Shown: positions 15,764 to 24,677, counted from the first letter of the stretch. The stretch: DNA of 64,000 bases from DATMRF01 sp035566435 (GCA_035566435.1 DATMRF010000038.1:33186-97185); one strand, 5' to 3'. The notes: generated from the sequence alone by a model not told the origin. Translations and numbers: made by a program.

Positions 15764-18022
15764 ATGGATGGTATCCACAAATCCAACCGGCGCGCGCTGT
15801 TGTTATCGCTCCTTCTGGGGATGGTGACCCTGGTTGTTTTCTGGCCCGCCCTCGACAACGACTTCACAAGATTCGATGATGGCGCCTACGTGGTGCACAA
15901 CCCTCAGGTACTGAAAGGCTTGAGCTGGGCGGGAACTACCTGGGCCTTTCGGACTGGGAGCGAGGCCAATTGGCATCCTCTGACCTGGTTGTCGCACATG
16001 TTGGATGTGCAACTGTTTGGGCTGAACCCGAGAGGGCACCACTTCACCAATCTGCTTTTTCATACCGTGAATACGGTTCTGTTGTTCCTGCTCCTGTGGC
16101 GGCTCACGACTGCCCGGTGGCGCAGCGCCTTTGTCGCCGCCTTGTTCGCTCTCCACCCCTTGCATGTGGAATCGGTCGCCTGGGTGGCGGAGCGCAAGGA
16201 CGTCCTGAGCACGTTCTTCTTTCTGCTCACGTTGCTGGCATACGCGCGGCACGCGAACACCCGTGCCGAGTGTCAAATGTCGAGTGCCACGTTTCACGCC
16301 TCACGCTTCTACTCCCTGGCGCTTCTTTTCTTCGCCTTGGGCCTGATGTGCAAGCCGATGCTCGTGACGACCCCTTTCGTACTGCTTTTATTGGATTTCT
16401 GGCCCCTGCGGCGGGTAAAGTGCTCCAGTTCGAACGAAGGGCTGGCTTTAGGGGGTTCAGGTTCAGAGGTGGAGGCTCCGGTTGATCCGGCAATGCAGAG
16501 GACGCTAAGGGAACTGTTGTGGGAGAAGATGCCATTTTTCGCGCTGGCAACGATTTCCTGCGTCATTACGCTGCTGGTGCAGGTCAAAGCAAGGTATCTG
16601 GGCCTGACACTCACCTCCAGGATTTCAAACGCGATTGTTTCCTATTGGCTGTACTTGGAGAAATTGTTTTGGCCCGTCGATTTGGCGGTGTATTACCCCC
16701 ATCCACAGACGGTCCACGGCGGGCCGGCATGGTCGGCTTGGGAAGTGTTGCTGGCGGTCTCTTTGCTCGTCGCGATATCCTTGGTTGCCTTGGTCCGATT
16801 TCGGCGCAGTCCTTGGCTCACCACCGGTTGGTTTTGGTATCTTGGCACCCTGGTGCCGGTGATTGGTTTGGTTCAGGTCGGTGGCCAGGCCATGGCTGAC
16901 CGTTACACCTATATCCCGTCCATCGGCTTGCTCATCCTGGTCGTTTGGGGGGCGGCGGAAGCCTGTGCGGCCCGTCAGTGGTTGCGATGGGCGCTGCCCG
17001 CCGCGGGCGTCGCGGCGCTAGCCATCCTGTCGGTGGTGGCTCAGACCCAACTGCGGTATTGGAAAGACGATTTTACGTTGTTCTCGCATGCACTGGAGGT
17101 GACAAAGGGCAACTCTGTGGCGTACTACCACACCGGGTGGGTCCTGGCCGACCAGGGCAAGACCGACCTTGCCATGGAGCGCTTCCGCCAGGCAGTGGCC
17201 ATTAGCCCGTCGTACGCCGCTCCCTACGTCGATATGGGATTGCTCTTTGAAAAGGCGGGCAGAACCAACGAGGCGGTCGAAATGGCCCGCCTGGCCTGCC
17301 GGGCAGCGCCGACAGCCGAACAATACCACAACCACTTGGGAACCCTCCTCTGGCGGCTGGGTCAAAAGGACGAAGCCATCCACGCCTACGAAGCCGCGGT
17401 GCGTTGTCGGCGGGACTATACCGATGCCCAATATAACCTGGGCACCTGCCTGACCGATGTGGGCCGTTGGTCCGATGCCGTCGGGCACTTGGCGGCGGCT
17501 GTGCGGCTCACGCCGGAGGACACCGAGACGCGGACGTCTTTGGGAGAGGCACTGCTCCGGCTCGGGCGCCTGAGTGATGCGGAAGAGCAGTTCAACACGC
17601 TAGCTCGCCTTTGCCCAACCAACGGAGAGGTCCAATTGAAGCTCGGCGTGGTCCTGTTGCAGCAATACAAGCTCGACGACGCCCTGCCACGGTTCCGGGA
17701 GGCGGTGAGACTGGAGCCCGGCTCAGTGGAGGCACTCAATGGGCTGGCCTGGTTGTTGGCCACGCATCCGCGCGCGGAAATGAGAAACGGCGCCGAAGCG
17801 GTTCGCTTGGCCGAACGGGCTTGCGAGCTGAGCGGAGGTAAAGACGCCCGTTTCTGCAGCACGCTGGACGCGGCTTACGCCGAGGCGGGAAGATTCCCGG
17901 ACGCCCTCCGCACCGCCGAGAAGGCTCGTGACCTGGCCCTGGCCGCCGGCAGGAAGGAACTCGCGGACGCCGCCCAGGCTCGGCTCGCTCTCTACCGCAA
18001 ACAGCAGCCGTTCCATCAGTGA
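15764..18022 (+). CDS. TMTC-like membrane protein: glycosyltransferase-C-type membrane domain plus TPR repeats
   Basis: The N-terminal half has about 10-11 membrane helices with the TMTC/PMT-like signatures 'FTRFDDGAYVVHNPQVL', 'NWHPLTWLSHMLDVQLFGL', 'ALFALHPLHVESVAWVAERK' and 'LGLMCKPMLVTTPFVLLLLD'. In this superfamily the DD and the HPLHVE(S)VAW region are the likely catalytic loops for sugar transfer from polyprenyl donors. The C-terminal part (from about residue 445) holds about six TPR units. Residues about 167-183 ('RAECQMSSATFHASRF') are encoded by a copy of the dispersed GTGTCA-type repeat. Start uncertain: an ATG at 15713 would collide with the divergent gene's start codon, so I use 15764. 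Probable role: protein or envelope glycosylation. Confidence 0.8.
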   Translation: MDGIHKSNRRALLLSLLLGMVTLVVFWPALDNDFTRFDDGAYVVHNPQVLKGLSWAGTTWAFRTGSEANWHPLTWLSHMLDVQLFGLNPRGHHFTNLLFHTVNTVLLFLLLWRLTTARWRSAFVAALFALHPLHVESVAWVAERKDVLSTFFFLLTLLAYARHANTRAECQMSSATFHASRFYSLALLFFALGLMCKPMLVTTPFVLLLLDFWPLRRVKCSSSNEGLALGGSGSEVEAPVDPAMQRTLRELLWEKMPFFALATISCVITLLVQVKARYLGLTLTSRISNAIVSYWLYLEKLFWPVDLAVYYPHPQTVHGGPAWSAWEVLLAVSLLVAISLVALVRFRRSPWLTTGWFWYLGTLVPVIGLVQVGGQAMADRYTYIPSIGLLILVVWGAAEACAARQWLRWALPAAGVAALAILSVVAQTQLRYWKDDFTLFSHALEVTKGNSVAYYHTGWVLADQGKTDLAMERFRQAVAISPSYAAPYVDMGLLFEKAGRTNEAVEMARLACRAAPTAEQYHNHLGTLLWRLGQKDEAIHAYEAAVRCRRDYTDAQYNLGTCLTDVGRWSDAVGHLAAAVRLTPEDTETRTSLGEALLRLGRLSDAEEQFNTLARLCPTNGEVQLKLGVVLLQQYKLDDALPRFREAVRLEPGSVEALNGLAWLLATHPRAEMRNGAEAVRLAERACELSGGKDARFCSTLDAAYAEAGRFPDALRTAEKARDLALAAGRKELADAAQARLALYRKQQPFHQ
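16262..16312. repeat. Dispersed GTGTCA-type repeat inside a coding region, copy 3
   Basis: 'cgagtgtcaaatgtcgagtg' followed by 'ccacgtttcacgcctcacgc' closely resembles the intergenic 'caagtgtcggatttcacgc' and 'atcacgctt' of 13666-13696. It keeps the reading frame of the membrane-TPR gene and falls between two predicted helices, in a loop that can tolerate insertion. Confidence 0.5.
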
Positions 18023-18057
18023 CCCGCCACGGTTTTTCCTTTTCCAAACCACTCGAC

Positions 18058-18657
18058 ATGGGCCAGATTGTCGCCGACATGACCCCGGCCGTTTTCTTGG
18101 ACCGTGATGGCACATTGAACGAAGAAAGGCATTACCTCCATCGCCCCGAGGATGTTGTGGTGTTCCCAGGGGCCGGCGCCGCGCTGAAACGGCTGCAGGA
18201 TGGTGGTTTCAAGCTGTTTATCGTTTCCAACCAATCTGGCGTCGGCCGCGGGTATTTCACGCTCGCGGACGTGGAGCGGGTCAACCAGCGGTTGTTGGAC
18301 GAACTGGCTTCAGCGGGGGTGCGCTTCGAGAAGATTTACGTCGCGCCCGAAGCTCCCGAGGCGCCCAGCCGCGGGCGCAAACCTTCGCCTCAGTTCCTGT
18401 TTGATGCGCGGGACGCGTTTGGCGTGGACCTGCCGCAAAGCTATGTGATAGGCGATAAACTCATCGATTTGGAGACAGGCTGGAACGCAGGAGTGAAACG
18501 GTGTATTCTGGTGCGCACCGGCTACGGCGCGGAAACCGAGCGGACGGCAGCAGGCAAACTCGCCCATGCGACAATCGTGGACGACCTTCAGACAGCGGCG
18601 ACATGGATCCTGGGCACCGCCGGGCCGCCGACAGAAGAAAAACCGGTGATGAAATAG
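18058..18657 (+). CDS. HAD-family GmhB-like phosphatase (heptose-bisphosphate phosphatase type)
   Basis: HAD motif I 'FLDRDGTLNEERHYL', motif II in 'LFIVSNQSGVGRGYFT' and motif III/IV in 'SYVIGDKLIDLETGWNAGV' fit D-glycero-D-manno-heptose 1,7-bisphosphate 7-phosphatase and histidinol-phosphatase relatives. GmhB acts in ADP-heptose synthesis for LPS core. The zinc-binding Cys/His cluster usually found before the RKP motif is absent ('APEAPEAPSRGRKPSPQ'), so substrate choice is uncertain. Three starts are possible (GTG 18019, ATG 18058, ATG 18079); none has a clear ribosome-binding site. The frame begins right at the stop of the upstream gene, so co-transcription is likely. Confidence 0.78.
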   Translation: MGQIVADMTPAVFLDRDGTLNEERHYLHRPEDVVVFPGAGAALKRLQDGGFKLFIVSNQSGVGRGYFTLADVERVNQRLLDELASAGVRFEKIYVAPEAPEAPSRGRKPSPQFLFDARDAFGVDLPQSYVIGDKLIDLETGWNAGVKRCILVRTGYGAETERTAAGKLAHATIVDDLQTAATWILGTAGPPTEEKPVMK

Positions 18658-18776
18658 CTTACTCGGATGATATCGGTACCAACTCGCCTTATGGCGTTCG
18701 ACCCGTCGCTTGCCGACCTTGGCCCTGAACCTGCCTTTTTCCTTTATCCTTCATCCTTTATCCCTTTCCAACTCCC

Positions 18777-20636
18777 ATGTGTGGCATCGTAGGTTATATC
18801 GGCAGACAGCAGGCAGCGCCGTTGCTGCTCGACGGCCTCCGCCGGCTCGAATACCGCGGATACGACTCCGCGGGCCTGTGCACGCTCTCGGACGGCGCGT
18901 TGCAGGTGCGTAAATGCGTCGGACGAGTCGCGCGACTCACCGAGCTGCTCGGGCAACGGCCCCTCGACGGTTGCGTCGGCATTAGTCATACGCGCTGGGC
19001 GACGCATGGCCGGCCCAGCGACGCCAATGCCCATCCGCATCTCGACAACTCGGGTCGGCTGGCGCTGGTCCACAACGGCATCATCGAAAACTACGCCGCG
19101 CTGCGCCAAAGACTGGTCCGCCTCGGTCACAAATTCCTGTCCCAAACCGATACCGAGGTGCTGTCCCATTTGGTGGGCGATCACGTTAACCGCCGGATCG
19201 CGACAGGCCGGCCGCTGAGCGCCGAACTGGTCGCTGACGCCATTTTCACCGCCACGAACGAAGCCACGGGCACCTACGCGATCGCCGTGCTCCACGCGGG
19301 TTTGCCCGGCCGGCTCTTTGGCGCCCGGCGCGGTTCACCGCTGGTGGTCGGCCTGGGCGAGGGCGAAACCTTCCTCGCCAGCGACGTTTCCCCCATCGTC
19401 GCGCACACGCGCAAAGTGGTCTATTTGCAGGACGGGGACATCCTCACCGTCGCGGACGGTGCGTGCGCCGTTCTAGCTGATGGCAGAGCGGCCCGACGCC
19501 CGGTCAGCATGGTGCGCTGGTCGGCCGAAGCCGCCGAACGCGGCAAATTCCCACACTACATGCTCAAGGAAATCTATGAGCAGCCCGACCGCGTCGCCGA
19601 TGTGCTGGCGCTGACACTGCGCGCCAAGACCGGGTCCGTGGCCTTTACCGAATCGGCCTTGAGCGAAACGGCGCTGGCGAAAGTGAAACGCCTGTTGCTG
19701 GTGGCCTGCGGCACGAGCTGGCATGCCGCCTTGGCCGGGGAATACGTCATCGAATCACTCGCGCGCGTGCCGGTGGAAGTCGAGTGCGCCAGCGAGATGC
19801 GCTACCGGCACCGGCCTTTGGAAAAGGGAACTTTGGTGATCTCGATTTCCCAGTCCGGCGAGACCGCGGACACCCTGGCGGCGATCCGCGGAGCCCGGGC
19901 CGAGGGCGCGCGGGCGCTGGCCATCGTCAATGTCGCCGGCTCGACCATTGCCCGCGAGTCCGACGCCGATATCCAGATGCGGGCCGGGCCGGAGATCGGG
20001 GTGGCCTCGACCAAGGCCTTCGAGATGCAGGTGCTTTGGCTCACACTGCTGGGCCTGGCGCTGGGCCGGCAGCATGGGCATGTTTCTCCCGCTGAAGGCC
20101 GCAAGCTCGTTCGCGAACTACAAGCCATTCCCGGCAAGCTGCGGACAATCCTGTCCGCCAATTCGCGCATCCGGGCCATCGCCAGAAAATACGCGCGCTT
20201 CGAGGACTTCCTGTTCATGGGGCGCCAGTTCAACTTTCCGATTGCGCTTGAAGGCGCGCTCAAACTGAAGGAGATCTCCTACATCCACGCCGAAGGCTAT
20301 CCGTCCGCCGAAATGAAACACGGCCCGATTGCCTTGGTGTCGCCCGAATTCCCGAGCGTGTTCGTCGTGCCGCGCGACGCCATGTACGAAAAAAACATGA
20401 GCAACGTCGAGGAAATCAAAGCCCGCAAAGGCCCCATCATCGCCGTCGCGACCGAAGGCGACGAAGAGATCGCACGGAAAGCGGACGACGTGTTTTACAT
20501 TCCGCGCACGCTGGACTGCCTCCAGCCGCTGCTGACCGCCGTCCCGCTCCAGCTCCTGGCCTACCACATCGCCGTCCAGCGCGGCTGCGACGTGGATAAG
20601 CCAAGGAATCTGGCAAAATCAGTGACGGTGGAATAA
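18777..20636 (+). CDS. glmS: Glutamine--fructose-6-phosphate aminotransferase (isomerizing)
   Basis: Makes glucosamine-6-phosphate, the entry to UDP-GlcNAc for peptidoglycan and LPS. 'MCGIVGYIGRQQ' supplies the catalytic Cys after Met removal. The class II glutaminase domain includes 'RLEYRGYDSAGL', 'SHTRWATHGRPSDANAHPH' and 'VHNGIIENY'. Two SIS sugar-isomerase domains follow with 'ACGTSWHAALAGEYVIES', 'SISQSGETADTLAAIRGA' and 'MGRQFNFPIALEGALKLKE', ending in the canonical 'DKPRNLAKSVTVE'. Length 619 is typical. A pyrimidine-rich repeat tract (about 18735-18775) lies just upstream. No glmS ribozyme-like leader was recognised. Confidence 0.97.
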   Translation: MCGIVGYIGRQQAAPLLLDGLRRLEYRGYDSAGLCTLSDGALQVRKCVGRVARLTELLGQRPLDGCVGISHTRWATHGRPSDANAHPHLDNSGRLALVHNGIIENYAALRQRLVRLGHKFLSQTDTEVLSHLVGDHVNRRIATGRPLSAELVADAIFTATNEATGTYAIAVLHAGLPGRLFGARRGSPLVVGLGEGETFLASDVSPIVAHTRKVVYLQDGDILTVADGACAVLADGRAARRPVSMVRWSAEAAERGKFPHYMLKEIYEQPDRVADVLALTLRAKTGSVAFTESALSETALAKVKRLLLVACGTSWHAALAGEYVIESLARVPVEVECASEMRYRHRPLEKGTLVISISQSGETADTLAAIRGARAEGARALAIVNVAGSTIARESDADIQMRAGPEIGVASTKAFEMQVLWLTLLGLALGRQHGHVSPAEGRKLVRELQAIPGKLRTILSANSRIRAIARKYARFEDFLFMGRQFNFPIALEGALKLKEISYIHAEGYPSAEMKHGPIALVSPEFPSVFVVPRDAMYEKNMSNVEEIKARKGPIIAVATEGDEEIARKADDVFYIPRTLDCLQPLLTAVPLQLLAYHIAVQRGCDVDKPRNLAKSVTVE

Positions 20637-20670
20637 TAAGCTGGTGAAGGACAACAAGCTGTACTCCGGT

Positions 20671-20770
20671 GATAAAGTTGGAAACCAGGTAATAAAATTG
20701 GAAACTCAGGAATAAAAATGGAAACTGGAGGGCTTCCACCGGGCCCTGCGCAGGGAATAAAGTTGGAAAC
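20671..20770. repeat. Iteron-like repeat array after glmS
   Basis: Four copies of a 15-bp unit close to AATAAAGTTGGAAAC lie at 20671-20685, 20691-20705, 20711-20725 and 20756-20770. The first three have an exact 20-bp period. The spacers are not conserved. The array sits in the 293-nt gap between glmS and a convergent pseudogene. The rest of that gap shows no gene. Confidence 0.6.
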
Positions 20771-20929
20771 CGATGTAACCCTTTCAACGTGCCGAAAGCA
20801 GCCACCTGCTGGGTATTGGGCTGTGTCCGAGGTAAACAAGGGCGACTTGCAACAATTCGCTCGGTTAGTGCGGCAGGAGGCGTCGGCAGAGATTGTCAGA
20901 TGACAGCAGGCTTCGGCCAGCGGTACTGG

Positions 20930-21655
20930 TTATTTGTAACGAAAATCGAAGAAGGCCAGATTCATGTTGCCTTGCGTGACGATGTGGACTGTGATGACTG
21001 AGATTCCCTTGGGCAAATCGACCTCCGCGGCGTCATCCAAAGTATTCCAATGATGCCATTGCCGCCAGCCGAGGGGATCCTGATCATTTTTTGTCGAAAT
21101 GATGCTGATGGGCGGGGAGAGCGGTTATCCATTGCGATCCAATGAAATTGTTCCGCCACGATTGGAGGTGTACAACAGATCCACAGCGTAGCGCCCGGCG
21201 CGCTTCACATCCACTGTCACGTTGAACCACTCGCCCGGCTCCGTCCATCCCACATAAAGCTGGCCGGGCGGTGGCGTCACAAGGTTATACGGGCCATTGT
21301 CAACCTGGCCCTTGAATTTAGTGTATGAAATATCCACGCCTTCATGCATCCGGAATTCGTTCAAATAGTCGCCGTTTGCTGGATTTAATCCGCCGCTGCC
21401 GTGATTGATCGCGTCTGCGTCATGATAAGCCACGCCTTCGCCCCCGAAATCATAGTAGGCGCATTGCACTCGCCCCGGGATCGCTTGAGGTCCGCCCTGA
21501 TACACGCTGTCTTGAAATGGTTTGCCGTGATATCCCTTCCAACTTTCCGAGGCGCATCCGGCCAGACATATAGCCGCTGTCAAACACCAAAGTGCTCGTT
21601 TCACGGAACTCGCCTGCAAAGATACCGGAGCGTTGAATGAAAACGGAACGTTCAT
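20930..21655 (-). pseudogene. Lipoprotein with CBM6-like carbohydrate-binding module, split by a nonsense codon
   Basis: The N-terminus ends in a lipobox ('LTAAICLAGC'), followed by 'PQAIPGRVQCAYYDFGGEGV' and 'YVGWTEPGEWFNVTVDVKRA', a jelly-roll CBM6-like pattern in which 'GEWFNVTVDV' corresponds to the conserved core. The frame stops at TAA (21125-21127) right after 'ISLDRNG'. Reading through that codon in the same frame continues as 'PLSPPISIISTK' to 'TVHIVTQGNMNLAFFDFRYK' and a natural TAA at 20930-20932. A single AAA-to-TAA change would explain it. The start lies 16 nt after the stop of the DUF362 gene, so they are an operon. A sequencing error or readthrough cannot be excluded. Confidence 0.75.
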
Positions 21656-21671
21656 GGTGTTCTAAATGGCC

Positions 21672-23528
21672 TTATTCCGCGCGAACAGAGATTGGCAGCG
21701 CGGCGGACAGCCCGGAAAAGTTATCGGTATCTGTGGCCACAGCTGTGATCGAATAAGTGCCGGCCGGCGCGTTGCTCCAAACGACCGTGTAGGGACTGGC
21801 GCTGCTGACGCCGATGGCCTTCCCGTTGCAGTAGTACTCCACCTTGCTGACCGATGCGCGACCTGGAGTGACGCTTGCGGTCAATCTGACGTTCTGGCCA
21901 GGATGGACCGTTGCGCCCGCGGCTGGGCTTGTGACGGCCACGCCCATGTTCAACTCGGGCTGAATTGCGATGAGCTCGATTCCGGCGCCGCCTGGGCTGA
22001 GGTTGCGGCTGTATTGCTTATCGTTTGGATTGTTCCAATGTTCGGCGATACCCAGGCTATCGGTAATAACATGGACGCCGTCCGGATTGTAAACGGTGTG
22101 CGAGGGAGGGTCATTTGCCTGGGCGGCCTCTTGCAAGTAATTATCACAATACGGCAAATCGGGCATGCTCGGGAATTCTGATATCAGAAAATCGATCCCC
22201 ACGGAATCGATCGCGACACCATCTTCGGAAAGAAAAACACTGGCGCAACGCCCGTTATTGAAGGGCGCCATCTTCCACTTAGTGGCGGGAGCCGTCTCCA
22301 CTCTGGGAGATCCATAAAGGCTGTCGATCATGTAGAGCAGCGTCTTGCCCCCGAGGTCCGGATGCCCCAGGTAATCGGCAAAGGCCATGTAGCTGGGAGT
22401 GCCATCTCTCTTCTGGTCGAAACCGTGATGGCGCGAGCCGTTTTTGTGCCAGTCGGTCTCTATGGCTGTGACCCCGAAAAAGTTCTTGGCGCATAACGTC
22501 ACACCCATGGCGACGTGTCCCTTAAGCAAAGCCAGGTTGATGATGTATTTGGCTTCCATGTCGCACGTCGCCAAATCCTTTTGATTGGTCGAAGGCACCG
22601 AACCGGGAATGGCGTTGGTCACGAATGTCGCTTTGACGCGGCCGTCGCCGCCTTCATGGTCCACGAAGACCACGCTCGGGAATTCCGCGTGGCACTTGTC
22701 AAATACATTGTCGGTAATGAACCGGCTGGCGTCAAACACGGTGATCTCCGATCCCGCCACTCCTGCCTGCTTGATCAGTTGCCGCAATACGGCCAGAACC
22801 ATGTGCGGTGACGCATTAATGTTGTTATTGTTGGCGTGGCTGCTGACGTTGTTTTCGTTGATTTTGATGGCGATTTTTTCACCTCGTGCGTAACCCACAT
22901 CGCCTCGGCCGGTTCGCCGATTAAAGCTGTGGAATAGGGCATCCCAAGCCGCGGTATCCATCGCCTGTCCGCCGACGCAGCGCACCCCCTGGGAAACCAT
23001 TCCATCAATTGCGATTTGGTTATTGTAGGCGTCATCGTGCCAGTTGCCGGCACCCTCCCAGGAAACCGCCGCCGGATCGTAGATCCAGGCGACCCGCCCA
23101 GGAAAAATTCCGTGGCCCGTGCCCAATGGCGTGTTGGGAGGATTGCGGGTGACAAATGCCCCGTGGGCCTCGTCTGGCGATGAACCTAAATGGACGAGGC
23201 CGGCGACCGCCGCCGTCAGAAAACAAAGCCCCGCTACCAAGTAGCGCGCACGGCCCAGATTCTGGCGGCCTTTATGATATGCCAGCACCGCAGCCGGAAA
23301 CGAGAGCACATAACCGAGGAACCCGGAGGCAAGAGGGATGGCTGCCTGCTGGCAGGGATAATTGGCACGGCTCGGTTTTGGGACAACTCGAAAGAGGATC
23401 CATAGCAGCGCGGCCAGGCCGATCCACGGAATCCACAGAAACCTCCAATGTGACGTGGAAGCGAAACCCACGATTCTGCCCGATTTGGGACAGACAACGA
23501 ACGGACCCTTTGTCGTTGGCGTTGGCAT
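21672..23528 (-). CDS. DUF362-domain protein with N-terminal membrane segments and C-terminal Ig-like domain
   Basis: Starts 'MPTPTTKGPFVV'. Two or three hydrophobic stretches (about residues 25-45, 60-80, 90-110) look like membrane anchors. The core (about 170-460) resembles DUF362, a family often linked with redox or ferredoxin-like contexts: 'GEKIAIKINENN' and 'YIINLALLKGHVAMGVTLCA', then 'KNFFG', with a possible cysteine ligand. A C-terminal Ig-like domain (about 530-618; 'VSKVEYYCNGKAIGV', 'GTYSITAVATDTDNFSG') suggests an extracytoplasmic, polymer-facing location. No 4Fe-4S cluster is visible. It precedes the CBM6-like lipoprotein by 16 nt. Biochemical role unknown. Confidence 0.75.
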   Translation of the reverse strand: MPTPTTKGPFVVCPKSGRIVGFASTSHWRFLWIPWIGLAALLWILFRVVPKPSRANYPCQQAAIPLASGFLGYVLSFPAAVLAYHKGRQNLGRARYLVAGLCFLTAAVAGLVHLGSSPDEAHGAFVTRNPPNTPLGTGHGIFPGRVAWIYDPAAVSWEGAGNWHDDAYNNQIAIDGMVSQGVRCVGGQAMDTAAWDALFHSFNRRTGRGDVGYARGEKIAIKINENNVSSHANNNNINASPHMVLAVLRQLIKQAGVAGSEITVFDASRFITDNVFDKCHAEFPSVVFVDHEGGDGRVKATFVTNAIPGSVPSTNQKDLATCDMEAKYIINLALLKGHVAMGVTLCAKNFFGVTAIETDWHKNGSRHHGFDQKRDGTPSYMAFADYLGHPDLGGKTLLYMIDSLYGSPRVETAPATKWKMAPFNNGRCASVFLSEDGVAIDSVGIDFLISEFPSMPDLPYCDNYLQEAAQANDPPSHTVYNPDGVHVITDSLGIAEHWNNPNDKQYSRNLSPGGAGIELIAIQPELNMGVAVTSPAAGATVHPGQNVRLTASVTPGRASVSKVEYYCNGKAIGVSSASPYTVVWSNAPAGTYSITAVATDTDNFSGLSAALPISVRAE

Positions 23529-23655
23529 ACAAAATATCACTCGGCAATGCGCGAAAGAAACAAAACAGATCGCCAATGCGTGCGCTGGATTAAGATTCTG
23601 CGCCTGGCTGTGAATTTATTTGCACGTTTAGCTAGCAAAAGGCGGGCAATTGGGA

Positions 23656-23677
23656 TAGTCGGCAAAATTGCCGACTA
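23656..23677. repeat. TAGTCGGCAA/TTGCCGACTA palindrome, copy 1
   Basis: 10-bp arms around two central bases. Near-identical hairpins occur at 28344-28364 and 35098-35116, each followed by 'cc', so this is a small dispersed element. It lies in the divergent gap between the DUF362 gene and the next rightward gene. Confidence 0.55.
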
Positions 23678-23711
23678 CCACCGCAGGGAATACATTGCCA
23701 CTATTCGGTGA

Positions 23712-24677
23712 TTGAATACCAGAATTCGCACATCCCCGCTGTTCTCAACAACAAAAGGAGCCGCGCCCGAACTCAAGGGTTTTTGTGCAGGCGTCGCGAC
23801 AGCGGCGCTGTTGCTTTTTGGCACCGGTGCTTTGGTGATTGCCGCAGAGCAAGCGAAGCTCGCTGAGCCAACCAGCCCGACGGCAGCCCCCGCACCCGCT
23901 GCCGTCGCGAAGTTGGACTTCGATTCTCCGCCACGGGGCGAAAGAAGCCCCATCTCGGGCAAGCTCAGCGGCGTGGACAAGCCAGCCGACTACAAGCTTC
24001 TCATCCTCGTTTCCAACGACCGGAAGCGATGGTGGGACAAGACACACATCCTGAAGAGCATCCCCATCGGAAGCGATGGCACCTTTAGCATCGAGACGTG
24101 GGTCAACGATCCTCACGACCTGACGGTCTCCTATATCGGCATCTGGGCCGTGCCGGCCAGCTTTGACACCACGGGACCAAACTACAGCGTCGAAGGAGGG
24201 CCGATACCGGAAGAGGTGACCGAAAGCGCCGTTGCCTCGCAGATCAAGGGCCGGAAGGAAGCACCGCAGATCGATTTCGTGCCGCCGGCGCTAAACACCA
24301 GCGACCCCGTCGTCGGCAAGGTGACGGGCACCGACACCCCGACCGACTACAAGGTTGTCCTGCTGCTGTCGCGAGACCAGAAGATCTGGTGGGACAAGAC
24401 GCACAACGTCCACGGCATTACGATCCAGGCGGACGGGACATTTATCGTGAAGGGCTGGGCGAACGTTCCCCGCACTCTGACCACTCCCTACATGGGTGTG
24501 TGGCTTGTCCCACAGAGCTTTGACCTGCGCGCATCGAACTTCCAGGTCGAAGGGGCTGCGGTGCCCGAGAACCTTACGAAGGTTGCCGTGTCCATGAAGA
24601 TCAGGAGCCGCGAACCCTCAGAGCAGGGCAAGCCCGATTCAAGCAAGCCCGAAGCGACGCCTCAAACCCTCAAATAA
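23712..24677 (+). CDS. Secreted protein of two tandem ~120-residue repeats, unknown function
   Basis: After a hydrophobic segment ('GVATAALLLFGTGALVIAAE', about residues 27-46) and a Pro/Ala linker come two matching units. Unit 1 has 'DYKLLILVSNDRKRWWDKTH' and 'DGTFSIETWVNDPHDLT'; unit 2 has 'DYKVVLLLSRDQKIWWDKTH' and 'DGTFIVKGWANVPRTLT'. Each ends in 'GIWAVPASFD' / 'GVWLVPQSFD' and then a Val-Glu-Gly segment. I do not recognise the family; the fold looks all-beta. The only upstream start is TTG at 23712, since no ATG precedes the repeats, so the start may be misplaced or the 5' end altered. The 3' end overlaps the convergent response regulator by 16 nt. Confidence 0.6.
   Translation: MNTRIRTSPLFSTTKGAAPELKGFCAGVATAALLLFGTGALVIAAEQAKLAEPTSPTAAPAPAAVAKLDFDSPPRGERSPISGKLSGVDKPADYKLLILVSNDRKRWWDKTHILKSIPIGSDGTFSIETWVNDPHDLTVSYIGIWAVPASFDTTGPNYSVEGGPIPEEVTESAVASQIKGRKEAPQIDFVPPALNTSDPVVGKVTGTDTPTDYKVVLLLSRDQKIWWDKTHNVHGITIQADGTFIVKGWANVPRTLTTPYMGVWLVPQSFDLRASNFQVEGAAVPENLTKVAVSMKIRSREPSEQGKPDSSKPEATPQTLK

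Noticed and set aside
18660..18776. Possible glmS ribozyme leader
   Set aside because: Only a pyrimidine-rich repetitive tract is visible; no ribozyme core pattern recognised, and the ribozyme is mainly known from Firmicutes.
20671..20770. Possible mini-CRISPR array
   Set aside because: Units are only 15 bp with 5-bp spacing, not palindromic, four copies, and no cas genes nearby.
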